Origin: Candidatus Fermentithermobacillaceae bacterium UBA3907
Lineage (GTDB): Bacteria > Bacillota > Sulfobacillia > Fermentithermobacillales > Fermentithermobacillaceae
Reading direction: 5' to 3'
NCBI GenBank assembly: GCA_002391545.1
Contig: DGFF01000042.1
Span: 20,048-28,721, forward strand
Length of the DNA: 8,674 nt
Part shown: one piece after another, positions 1 to 6,216 of the stretch
Layout of the letters: each line of letters starts with the position of its first letter
Position numbering within the stretch: position 1 is the first letter of the stretch
Translations under genes and position numbers: made by a program
Notes under the pieces: model-generated
The model's database searches: none
What the model was told of the DNA's origin: nothing
Seen by the model: only the letters and a program-made list of their open reading frames with translations

Positions 1-1
1 T

Positions 2-130
2 GAATTTAACCCTGCTCCCAAACCAAAAATAAAACTCGAGGCAAGAGAGAAGCAACAAGTAAGCCGTAAACCTAACCCAGACAATCCTTGGTTGAATTTC
101 AAGCTACCTCCTAAGGTTGATGACCCCTAG
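2..130 (+). CDS. C-terminal tail of an unrecognised protein (partial, cut by left edge)
   Basis: An open frame enters from the left edge and runs 42 codons to a TAG at 128-130. The visible tail is rich in proline and lysine (it begins EFNPAPKPKIKLEAREKQ and ends LNFKLPPKVDDP), with no membrane segment and no motif I recognise. Such a charged, proline-rich end is usually a flexible tail. The start and the main domain lie outside the window, so no function can be given. Support is only the open frame with sensible composition; the other two forward frames have early stops here. The next gene on this strand begins 444 bases later behind its own promoter and riboswitch, so this is probably the last gene of a separate unit. 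Confidence 0.5.
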   Translation, partial: EFNPAPKPKIKLEAREKQQVSRKPNPDNPWLNFKLPPKVDDP

Positions 131-200
131 AACAGTATTTTGAAAAGAGAAATTGGAGGCTGAGGCAAATCCACCAAAACTACAAAGAAGATTAACAATT

Positions 201-227
201 ATGTTGGCGGCAATTCGCCGCCAACAT
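201..227. terminator. Strong hairpin, possible terminator or processing site
   Basis: ATGTTGGCGG (201-210) is perfectly complementary to CCGCCAACAT (218-227). A further C-G pair inside gives an 11-bp stem with a five-base loop. It lies 70 bases after the stop codon of the partial upstream gene, where a terminator is expected. The sequence after the stem (TCACAAAAAG) has no U-tract in the + direction, and the - direction is only moderately T-rich, so it is not a textbook Rho-independent terminator. It may stabilise or terminate the upstream mRNA. Confidence 0.45.
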
Positions 228-316
228 TCACAAAAAGAAGGTAACATTTTCTGAGTCCAATTTGACCTAGTTTAGGGTGATAAAATCACTGTCCGTTGAC
301 ATAGATGCAACTAAAC

Positions 317-345
317 TTGACATCTTTCAATAAAAGGTTCAACAT
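317..345 (+). promoter_or_regulatory. Candidate sigma-70 promoter for the FMN riboswitch / ribU transcript
   Basis: A perfect -35 hexamer TTGACA (317-322) is followed at 17 bp by CAACAT (340-345), a weak -10 that keeps the important second A and last T. Transcription would start near 351-353, a few bases before the riboswitch P1 stem begins at 357, which is where it should start. A second TTGACA at 296-301 lies exactly 21 bp upstream but has no good -10 partner. Prediction from sequence only. Confidence 0.45.
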
Positions 346-356
346 TTAATACAGAT

Positions 357-472
357 GTATCTTCGGGGCGAGGTGTAATTCCTCACCGGCGGTAAAGCCC
401 GCGAGCCGATAAACTCGGTTGACCTGGTGAAATTCCAGGGCCGACAGTAAAAGTCTGGATGGGAGAAGATGC
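357..472 (+). ncRNA. FMN riboswitch (RFN element)
   Basis: This is the classic RFN aptamer. The closing P1 stem pairs GTATCTTC (357-364) with GAAGATGC (465-472), with one G-T wobble. Conserved core blocks follow: GGGGCGAGGTG with GAGG/CCTC forming P2 (370-373 with 381-384), then CACCGGCGGTAA, AGCCCGCGAGCC, GACCTGGTGAAATTCCAGGGC and CCGACAGT, and finally GGATGGGAGAAGATGC. FMN binding in this family stabilises P1 and turns off riboflavin synthesis or transport genes. A terminator stands directly downstream and a RibU gene follows, so both aptamer and context agree. The 359-368 strand can switch partner to 494-503 (see findings), which indicates transcriptional control. Confidence 0.97.
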
Positions 473-489
473 AGAACTCATAAAGGATT

Positions 490-522
490 AAAACCCCGAA
501 GATTGACCTCCGGGGTTTTTTA
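490..522 (+). terminator. Rho-independent terminator: expression platform of the FMN riboswitch
   Basis: AAACCCCG (491-498) pairs with CGGGGTTT (511-518) around a 12-base loop, followed by a T-run (516-521). It lies 18 bases after the aptamer and 53 bases before the ribU start. Its 5' arm overlaps the sequence complementary to the aptamer's P1 strand, so terminator and antiterminator exclude each other. Confidence 0.93.
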
Positions 523-574
523 ATGGGTTCCATCACCTCCGCCTCAAATACTAATTACTTTGGGAGGGTATTAG

Positions 575-1204
575 ATGGCGAACAAAGTGGAAAATGTTAC
601 TGCAAACACTAAAAGGGCTAAGTTTTCAACAAACACATTGGTAAAGATTTCAGTTTTGGGAGTTATTGCATTTGCACTCATGTTTTTAGACACACCTATA
701 TGGTTTGCCCCCGGTTTTTTGAAATTGGACATATCGGGAATTCCTGCACTGTTAGGTTCTTTTGCCATGGGACCTACCACAGGGGTTTGGATAGAGCTGA
801 TCAAGAATGTATTGAACATAGCAGTTGAGGGTACTACTACCGGTGGCATAGGAGAATTAACTAACTTCCTGATAGGCAGCGTATTTGCTTACACGTGCGG
901 ATATATATATGAGAAGAACAAGACTTTTAAGAACGCAGTTTTGTCCCTGGTAATAGGGGTATTGATTATGACTACCTTTGCTACGTTGAACAATTATTTC
1001 ATAATGTTTCCGCTGTATGCAAAAGTTTTTGGCCTGGATTTGGAGAACTTGATAGCCATGGGCTCAAAGGTCAACGGTCTTGTAGTAGATTACAAGACTT
1101 TGATGCTTTATGCGGTAGTCCCTTTTAATTTGTTAAAAGGAACTATCGTATCAGTCATAACGCTCTTGGTTTACAAGAAAGTATCGCCCATATTGCATAG
1201 ATAG
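575..1204 (+). CDS. ribU: Riboflavin ECF transporter substrate-binding (S) component RibU
   Basis: This is the membrane S component that binds riboflavin and works with a shared energizing module (EcfA, EcfA', EcfT) encoded elsewhere; none of those genes is in the window. At 209 residues it has the normal RibU length. Hallmarks are the LKLDISGIPALLGSFAMGP block (49-67), IELIKN (73-78), TTGGIGELTNFLIG (88-101) and PFNLLKG near the C-terminus (183-189). N185 and K188 of that last motif have the spacing of the Asn and Lys that contact riboflavin in the known RibU structure. About six hydrophobic segments are visible. The ATG has a strong ribosome site, GGGAGG (562-567), seven bases upstream. The FMN riboswitch directly upstream independently confirms the substrate: high FMN should stop transcription before this gene. 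It appears cotranscribed with the isomerase homologue downstream (25-base gap). Confidence 0.96.
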   Translation: MANKVENVTANTKRAKFSTNTLVKISVLGVIAFALMFLDTPIWFAPGFLKLDISGIPALLGSFAMGPTTGVWIELIKNVLNIAVEGTTTGGIGELTNFLIGSVFAYTCGYIYEKNKTFKNAVLSLVIGVLIMTTFATLNNYFIMFPLYAKVFGLDLENLIAMGSKVNGLVVDYKTLMLYAVVPFNLLKGTIVSVITLLVYKKVSPILHR

Positions 1205-1229
1205 TAAGCGTAATACTGGAGGGTTTGAA

Positions 1230-2279
1230 ATGGGAATTGAAGATGCTATTTTAATACGGACTTCCAATACGTTGAAGTATTGCGATAACAAGGTGCTAAT
1301 GCTGGATAGGCGAAAATACCCTGAAGAAGAGGTTTGGCAAGCGTATTCTACTTATGAAGAAGTAGCTCAAGCTATAGAAGATATGGTGATTCAGGGTGCA
1401 GGAAGCATAGGTTTTGCAGCATGTTTCGGGTTAGGTTTGGCGGCTTACACCTTCAATTCCCTACCTGATCCGGACTTTTCACACATGATTAATCGAGCTG
1501 CCGAAAGGTTGAAGTCTACGAGGCCTACAGGTGAGTATCTTATACCTCTAGTCGATAAAATGGTAGAGGTGTGTCTTGGTGCTAGGAAAGATGGGGGAGA
1601 CCCTGTTGAGGCTGTGGTGAAAGAAGTGGAAAGGCTCATGGACGAAGATGACCAGATCACCAAAAAATGCGGTATCTATGCGGCAGATCTTATAGACGAT
1701 AAAGATGGGATATTGACCCACTGTTATCCCGGTGGGGCCCTCCTTTACATGTTGGACCAAGCGCAGAAACAGGGTAAAGACGTGAAAGTGTATTGTAGCG
1801 AGACTAGACCCTACCTTCAAGGCGCTAGGCTTACTGCAGCTTCTGTTTCTAAACTAGGCATTGAAACGACGATCGTGACCGATAACATGGGGGCACTTCT
1901 TATGTGGCAAGGAAAGATTCAAAAACTTGTGACTGCTTGCGATAGGATAACTGTTGATGGACATATTGCTAACAAAGTAGGAACGTATCAGTATGCCATC
2001 TGCGCCAACTATCACAAAGTCCCTTTTATAGTACTAGGTTACGACGGGCCTCAGACTTTTACTCCAGATATATCTGCAGTAGAAATAGAGGAGAGGGACC
2101 CTGAAGAGGTTCTTTACTGCAGGGGAGTAAGAACAGGTGCACCTGGCGTAAGTGGATATTATCCTGCTTTTGACGTAACCCCACCTACGCTTATAGGAGC
2201 CATTGTAACCGATAGGGGCGTGTTTTCTCCCTTGGCCATTGGCAACGCTTACAAGGACAGATTTACCAATGGCAGTTAA
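1230..2279 (+). CDS. MtnA/eIF2B-family aldose-1-phosphate isomerase homologue (substrate uncertain)
   Basis: It belongs to the family of S-methyl-5-thioribose-1-phosphate isomerase (MtnA), which converts an aldose-1-phosphate to the ketose-1-phosphate; the 349 residues fit. Family blocks are present: STRPT (96-100), ILTHC (161-165), SETRPYLQGARLTA (190-203), TDNMGALLM (217-225), CDRITVDGHIANKVGTY (237-253), IEERDPEEV (286-294) and PAFDVTPPTLI (312-322). C165 and D238 match the catalytic Cys160 and Asp240 of the Bacillus subtilis enzyme. However, the usual RGAPAIG loop, whose Arg is thought to help hold the substrate phosphate, reads QGAGSIG (55-61), and HCNAG has become HCYPGG. The substrate may therefore not be methylthioribose-1-phosphate; no other methionine-salvage gene is nearby. 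The ATG follows GGAGGG (1218-1223) at a six-base spacing. Only 25 bases without a terminator separate it from ribU, so FMN riboswitch control is likely. Family is secure; exact reaction is not. Confidence 0.88.
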   Translation: MGIEDAILIRTSNTLKYCDNKVLMLDRRKYPEEEVWQAYSTYEEVAQAIEDMVIQGAGSIGFAACFGLGLAAYTFNSLPDPDFSHMINRAAERLKSTRPTGEYLIPLVDKMVEVCLGARKDGGDPVEAVVKEVERLMDEDDQITKKCGIYAADLIDDKDGILTHCYPGGALLYMLDQAQKQGKDVKVYCSETRPYLQGARLTAASVSKLGIETTIVTDNMGALLMWQGKIQKLVTACDRITVDGHIANKVGTYQYAICANYHKVPFIVLGYDGPQTFTPDISAVEIEERDPEEVLYCRGVRTGAPGVSGYYPAFDVTPPTLIGAIVTDRGVFSPLAIGNAYKDRFTNGS

Positions 2280-3886
2280 GATAACACGTTCCTCAATGCT
2301 CTTCCTGGACGGTTGCCTGTAACTTGGCCATCTTGGATAACGGGTATGCCATTGACGAAAACCCAATGAATTCCCGTAGGGTATTGCCACGGATCTTCGT
2401 ACGTGCTTTTATCTTCTATAGTTAAAGGATCGAATATCACAATGTCTCCCAGATAACCTGCCTTGATGGTTCCTCTGTTTGCTATGCCCACTTTCTTAGC
2501 CGGTAAAGACGTGCATTTTTTGATGGCTTCTTCCATTGTGAGAACGCCCTTGTCTCGAACGTAACTGCCAAGCATACGCGGGAAAGTTCCTACGCTTCGT
2601 GGGTGAAGTTTTCCTTTTTCAGGAATTGAAACGCTTCCATCGGTCACTACTGTAGAAGAGGGGTATTTCATAACAGCCAAAAGATCTTGTTCGCTCATGG
2701 CATGTCTGGCTATATCTACGTTGAGATCATTTCGTACAAGTATCTCTATAGCAGTTTGTGCCGGAGAGAGTCCAGTTCTTTGAGATATTTCCTCTACGTT
2801 CAAGCCTTCCATATAAATGTCTTCTTTTCTTTGCAAATAAGTTATGACTACTTTATCCCATCCCCCTTGTTCTACAGTTCTTTCGTGGGATTGTGCGGCA
2901 ATTTCATTTCTTTCTTCGCCTGATAAAAGATTCAAAGCCGCACGTTTACCATCTTTTAAGACCCAGTCAGGCAGTACAATTGAAAGCCCAGTGCTAGAGG
3001 CTAAGTAAGGATAGAAGTCACACGATATATTTATATCTTTTGATTCAGCTTCCCTGAACATGTCGAGCACTTTTGACACTTTACCCCAGTTTTTAGGTCC
3101 ACACGCTTTTAGATGGGATACTTCAAACCTAACTTGGCTTTTTCGTGTTACTTCCAATATTTCTTCTATAGATTCAATGAGATAAGGGCCTTCGTTCCTT
3201 ATGTGGGAGGCATGTATGCCATTTGAGGCGCTTGCTCCCATAGAAAGGTGGACGAGCTCGTCTACAGTAGCGAATCTGCCCGGCACGTATTCCAATCCTG
3301 TGGATACCCCAAAACCTCCTTGTGCCATTCCTTGCTCGACTAAAACCTTCATTTGCTGCATTTGTTCTTCAGTGAGAGTATCACCTGTTTCGCCTGCTAT
3401 CTTTTGTCTTAAGTCTCCATGACCTATTAACATTCCTATGTTAACGGCAGGCTTTAACCTATCTATCATGTGTAGGTATTCTCCCAAGTTATGCCACTTT
3501 CTCAAACCAGCTTCTAAATAGCGTTTCCAGGTTTTTGCATCTTCAAAAGGTATGCCTGCTGCCGAGCTGCCGCAATTTCCTCCAATTGTTGTTGTGATGC
3601 CTTGCCTTATGAGGCACTCGGCATCAGGATACAAAGGCAGCCCCGAATCGCTGTGGCTGTGCATATCTATAAAGCCGGGAGATACGCATAGATTGTGGCA
3701 GTCAACGATAGTGGCATCTTCAGGTACGTAGTTGTTTCCTATCGTGCATACGAAAGATATCTTTCCATCTTCTATCAAAACATCTCCGATAAATGGTGGT
3801 GCTCCTGTGCCGTCGTATAAGATGGCGTCCTTAAGGTAGTAGGTGTGTTTTCTATGGGTTTCTTTTTCCATTTGAGTGATGTTCAT
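2276..3886 (-). CDS. N-acyl-D-amino-acid deacylase (D-aminoacylase, amidohydrolase superfamily)
   Basis: The enzyme should hydrolyse N-acyl-D-amino acids to a free D-amino acid and a carboxylate, in the cytoplasm since no signal peptide is seen. Its 536 residues suit the family. After an N-terminal beta-sandwich segment (YLKDAILYDGTG, 17-28) comes the metal motif GFIDMHSHSD with H76 and H78, then GGNCGSS with the typical Cys ligand C105, HASHIRNEG with H228, EVSHLK with H258, and TDGS with the catalytic Asp D416. The C-terminal strand block (GTIKAGYLGDIVIFDP, 472-487) completes the fold. All signature residues are present, so it should be active; acyl and side-chain preference cannot be read. 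Start choice is uncertain: GGAG directly abuts the first ATG, and a second ATG at 3871 (residue 6) sits 11-15 bases after the same AGGAG. It is second in an operon, 22 bases behind the CPBP gene, and its stop overlaps the convergent isomerase gene. Confidence 0.92.
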   Translation of the reverse strand: MNITQMEKETHRKHTYYLKDAILYDGTGAPPFIGDVLIEDGKISFVCTIGNNYVPEDATIVDCHNLCVSPGFIDMHSHSDSGLPLYPDAECLIRQGITTTIGGNCGSSAAGIPFEDAKTWKRYLEAGLRKWHNLGEYLHMIDRLKPAVNIGMLIGHGDLRQKIAGETGDTLTEEQMQQMKVLVEQGMAQGGFGVSTGLEYVPGRFATVDELVHLSMGASASNGIHASHIRNEGPYLIESIEEILEVTRKSQVRFEVSHLKACGPKNWGKVSKVLDMFREAESKDINISCDFYPYLASSTGLSIVLPDWVLKDGKRAALNLLSGEERNEIAAQSHERTVEQGGWDKVVITYLQRKEDIYMEGLNVEEISQRTGLSPAQTAIEILVRNDLNVDIARHAMSEQDLLAVMKYPSSTVVTDGSVSIPEKGKLHPRSVGTFPRMLGSYVRDKGVLTMEEAIKKCTSLPAKKVGIANRGTIKAGYLGDIVIFDPLTIEDKSTYEDPWQYPTGIHWVFVNGIPVIQDGQVTGNRPGRALRNVLS

Positions 3887-3908
3887 CTCCTATTTTGCTG
3901 TCTGCAAC

Positions 3909-4649
3909 TTAGTTTTCCGGTCTTAGATGGCCTAAGTGCGATTTTACGTGCCATATCTCATATATGAGCCCTAGCACCAAAACCAGGGAAAATGCCAGAC
4001 CAGTTTCTATATTGCCTGCTATGCCAGTCAAAGGACTGGCGTCTAAATGTAAACTTAAAACCGTGGGATTCAATTCATCTATAGTATTTTGAGCGAACAA
4101 TAGATGTTGAGCGATCTCAAATGCGAGTTCCTTTCCGATTACTCCCATGAGGGAATTGCTGCTATACACCATCAGGCAAAGAATCAATGAAAGAATGAAG
4201 GTATTAACCCCGTACGTAACAGCGTAGGATGGGGGTCTGTGTAGGATCAAGGAGTATGCTACATACGCTAGGGAAGTTACGGCCACAGCCTTAGGCAGTG
4301 TTTTCGGTTTTTCTGACAACTTCACGAACAGGTAGCCTCTAAAAAGGCCTTCTTTAAAAAGCACCCCAGGAAGGAATAAAATAAAAGCCTTAACACCTAA
4401 TGCAATAGTGCTTTGTATGCAAGGCCAGGTAAAAGCCAAGGACAGCCTTGCATGACCTGACAGAAGGATTATGATCACATAGGAAAATATATATATAAGG
4501 CCAGTTAGGGCTCCGTTGACGAAACAAACCCACCCTTTCCGATCTATGGATATCTTAAAAGATCTAGGATCCTCCTTGTGAACTAGCCACCTGAATAATA
4601 TCAAGCCTATCAAGAGGAGGAGGTGCGTAGCTGTTGCTCCAAGGTCCAT
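3909..4649 (-). CDS. CPBP (Abi/CAAX-protease-like) membrane protein with substituted active-site motifs
   Basis: A 246-residue protein with about seven hydrophobic segments and the architecture of CPBP intramembrane proteases (Rce1-like). Motif 1, normally EExxxRG, reads KEGLFRG (K99, E100, R104). Motif 2, normally FxxxH, reads SLILH and keeps H137. Motif 3, normally HxxxN after a Gly-rich turn, reads GVIGKELAFEIAQHLL, which puts Glu where the His and Asn are expected (E174, E178). Three of the usual catalytic or structural residues are thus changed, and protease activity by the standard mechanism is doubtful. The start at 4649 is chosen because AGGAGGT (4657-4663, read on the - strand) lies seven bases before that ATG; a longer frame begins at 4703 but has no ribosome site. 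It is first in a likely operon with the D-aminoacylase (22-base gap). Family call is by fold pattern and moderate; function is unknown. Confidence 0.7.
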   Translation of the reverse strand: MDLGATATHLLLLIGLILFRWLVHKEDPRSFKISIDRKGWVCFVNGALTGLIYIFSYVIIILLSGHARLSLAFTWPCIQSTIALGVKAFILFLPGVLFKEGLFRGYLFVKLSEKPKTLPKAVAVTSLAYVAYSLILHRPPSYAVTYGVNTFILSLILCLMVYSSNSLMGVIGKELAFEIAQHLLFAQNTIDELNPTVLSLHLDASPLTGIAGNIETGLAFSLVLVLGLIYEIWHVKSHLGHLRPEN

Positions 4650-4656
4650 AAACAAT

Positions 4657-4663
4657 ACCTCCT
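4657..4663 (-). promoter_or_regulatory. Ribosome binding site that sets the start of the CPBP gene
   Basis: Read on the - strand this is AGGAGGT, nearly a full match to the anti-Shine-Dalgarno sequence, seven bases before the ATG at 4649. The upstream in-frame ATG at 4703 is preceded only by AAGTAAAGATTT, so the extra 18 residues are probably not translated. Confidence 0.8.
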
Positions 4664-4709
4664 GTGCATGGTAAGCGATTATGAACGCAGGTTTATCGAA
4701 CATAAATCT

Positions 4710-4739
4710 TTACTTATCTTACCATATGGTGCATATAAT
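4710..4739 (+). promoter_or_regulatory. Candidate promoter for the MFS-nagA operon
   Basis: A perfect -10 box TATAAT lies at 4734-4739. The best -35 candidates are TTACTT (4710-4715, 18-bp spacer) or TTTACT (4709-4714, 19-bp spacer), both weak. Transcription would begin near 4746, leaving a leader of roughly 115 bases that includes the 4788-4816 inverted repeat. Confidence 0.35.
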
Positions 4740-4787
4740 TAGTAACCGTCGTAAGGTGGGCGTTCGGGTTTGCCAAAAGCCGAGCCT

Positions 4788-4816
4788 CCTTAAAAGAACA
4801 GGTCAGCATTTTAAGG
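4788..4816. promoter_or_regulatory. Perfect 8-bp inverted repeat, possible operator
   Basis: CCTTAAAA (4788-4795) and TTTTAAGG (4809-4816) are exact inverted copies separated by 13 bases. Half-site centres are 21 bp apart, two turns of B-DNA, the geometry of a dimeric repressor site. In RNA it could only form an A-U-rich hairpin, and no U-tract follows, so an operator is the better reading. No regulator gene is in the window. Confidence 0.35.
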
Positions 4817-4861
4817 TATAGGTGAAGGATAAAAGATGCGTTTGACGAATTGTAGAGTAAA

Positions 4862-6181
4862 GTGAGCTTTGGTAAAGGAGAACTGAACAGCTTGAGACTT
4901 GGACCTAGACTTAGATTCTGTGATTACATTCCAGATTCTCTAGAGAAAGAGAATGCTTTAAATAGTCTAACCGACGGAGTCCTTTTTAGTGTAATGGCTG
5001 GGCTCACAAATCCTTTTTGGGGCGCATTTGCAGTTCAGCTGGGTGCTAGCGATTATATGCTGGGACTGCTTACATCCTTGCCAGCCCTAGCAAATTTGCT
5101 TGCTCAAATACCTGCGGCTATTGTAATCGATAAGTTCGATAACAGATTGGAACCTACCCTGAAGTTTGCCTTTATCTCTAGGAGTTTCTATCTGGTATTT
5201 GCGTTTTTGCCTATAGTGCCTCTGCCATCTCACGTGAAAGCGTGGACCTTTATAATATGCTATACCCTGATGAGGTTTCCTGGTACCATTTGCGATGTAG
5301 CGTGGTTAGCGCTAATGGGAGAACTTTTTACACCTTCCTTAAGAGCTAGGATCTTTGCCGAAAGAAATATGGTGTGCTCCTTGGTATCTCTAGTGGCGAC
5401 TCTAGTTGCAGGAAAGATGCTTGACGCCTTATCTTGGCCCGTAAACTACGCCATTTTATACTTTGTGGGGTACATATTTGTCATGGGATCTTGGTATTAC
5501 CTTGGTCGTCTCAAGGAAAAACCTCGTCCATATGCTGGGGAGAACGCTAGGCCGGCAGGGCTCGAAGCATTTAAAGTAGTGTGGAAGGACAAAGGGTTCC
5601 TAAGATTCATAGCAGCTGTTGCCGTAGTTTATCTGGGTTTCCATATCCCTGCTGCTTTGTGGACTATTTTGTGGGTTAAGATAATGGGGCTCTCAAATAG
5701 TTGGCTAGGCATGTTTTCAACCATATCTGGCGTTATGTCTTTTCTCTCATACAACCAATGGGGGAAATGGAGTGAAAAACACGGCAATCTAAAGGTATTT
5801 ATAGTAACGTCAGGCGCCCATATAATATTTCCGCTGCTATATGGTCATTTTCCTTCTCCTTACGTCCATTTGGCGGTAAATGCGTTGAGTGGTTTTTTTG
5901 GCGCTGGGCTAAGTTTATGCCTGTTTAACGCCTTACTCGATCTATCGAGCGATGTTTCGAGGCCAGCCTATACTGCTGTCTATAACATTACATTAGGGGT
6001 TTCTGCGTTTATTTGGCCCATGGTAGGAGTTTCCATTTATGAGATGTTGGGCATGACAGCAACTTTGGACCTTACCTTCGGAATTAGAGTTCTTGGTGTT
6101 GCAATCGCTGCGTATCTTTTGTCTGATCAAATTAAAAGAGGATTACAGGATCTTTCAGTAATCGATGCTGACAAAGTATAA
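4862..6181 (+). CDS. MFS transporter, 12 membrane segments, substrate unknown
   Basis: A 439-residue major facilitator protein. Twelve hydrophobic segments can be placed, at about residues 36-58, 65-88, 101-120, 126-153, 168-190, 194-214, 247-270, 280-297, 308-326, 334-359, 372-395 and 403-421. The charged central loop at 215-245 separates the two six-helix halves. The cytoplasmic turn after helix 2 (VIDKFDNRL, 88-96) is a divergent form of the MFS motif A. The first start is GTG, directly after an in-frame TAG (4853) but with a poor ribosome site. TTG at 4892 (residue 11) is preceded by AAAGGAG at 11 bases and is a real alternative; both lie before helix 1. The gene is followed by nagA after 35 bases, which suggests an amino sugar or related compound as cargo, but MFS sequences alone do not show substrate. 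Confidence 0.88.
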   Translation: MSFGKGELNSLRLGPRLRFCDYIPDSLEKENALNSLTDGVLFSVMAGLTNPFWGAFAVQLGASDYMLGLLTSLPALANLLAQIPAAIVIDKFDNRLEPTLKFAFISRSFYLVFAFLPIVPLPSHVKAWTFIICYTLMRFPGTICDVAWLALMGELFTPSLRARIFAERNMVCSLVSLVATLVAGKMLDALSWPVNYAILYFVGYIFVMGSWYYLGRLKEKPRPYAGENARPAGLEAFKVVWKDKGFLRFIAAVAVVYLGFHIPAALWTILWVKIMGLSNSWLGMFSTISGVMSFLSYNQWGKWSEKHGNLKVFIVTSGAHIIFPLLYGHFPSPYVHLAVNALSGFFGAGLSLCLFNALLDLSSDVSRPAYTAVYNITLGVSAFIWPMVGVSIYEMLGMTATLDLTFGIRVLGVAIAAYLLSDQIKRGLQDLSVIDADKV

Positions 6182-6216
6182 AGTAGAGAGTAGGGGTTTA
6201 AGGTGGTGAATGAGAA

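Larger units (their letters stand above)
131..356. other. Intergenic region between the upstream gene and the FMN riboswitch
   Basis: No gene is supported in this stretch. It holds a strong hairpin at 201-227, a short 13-bp dyad at 277-289 (GTGAT, AAA, ATCAC) and two TTGACAT heptamers at 296-302 and 317-323. The second heptamer supplies the -35 of the promoter I propose for the riboswitch transcript. Confidence 0.6.
4650..4861. other. Divergent intergenic region with promoter and operator-like dyads
   Basis: These 212 bases separate the - strand CPBP/D-aminoacylase operon from the + strand MFS/nagA operon, so promoters for both should lie here. I see a TATAAT box (4734-4739), the palindrome ACCATATGGT (4721-4730) and an inverted repeat CCTTAAAA / TTTTAAGG (4788-4795 and 4809-4816). 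No convincing - strand promoter was found, although TTGGCA and TAAGAT hexamers occur on that strand at poor spacing. There is no RNA gene or small ORF that I can support. Confidence 0.6.

Noticed and set aside
277..289. GTGATAAAATCAC as a CRP/FNR-type site
   Set aside because: The spacer is only three bases, unlike the six or so of CRP or four of FNR sites, so it is kept only as an unassigned dyad.
339..536. 65-codon open frame on the - strand
   Set aside because: It lies exactly antisense to the FMN riboswitch and terminator, and its composition is explained by the RNA structure.
571..849. 92-codon open frame on the - strand inside ribU
   Set aside because: Shadow of ribU; no family similarity, while the + frame is a clear RibU.
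1445..1820. Two overlapping - strand frames (72 and 90 codons) inside the isomerase gene
   Set aside because: Antisense to conserved MtnA motifs, with no ribosome site or recognisable domain.
2034..2390. 118-codon - strand frame spanning the convergent junction
   Set aside because: It overlaps the 3' ends of both well-supported genes in another frame and shows low-complexity Arg/Tyr/Ser composition.
2687..3422. + strand frames (78 and 73 codons) inside the deacylase gene
   Set aside because: Shadows of the D-aminoacylase, which carries every family motif across the same bases.
4842..4870. TTGACG as a -35 element close to the MFS start
   Set aside because: No -10 box at 16-18 bp; the bases there fall inside the coding start.
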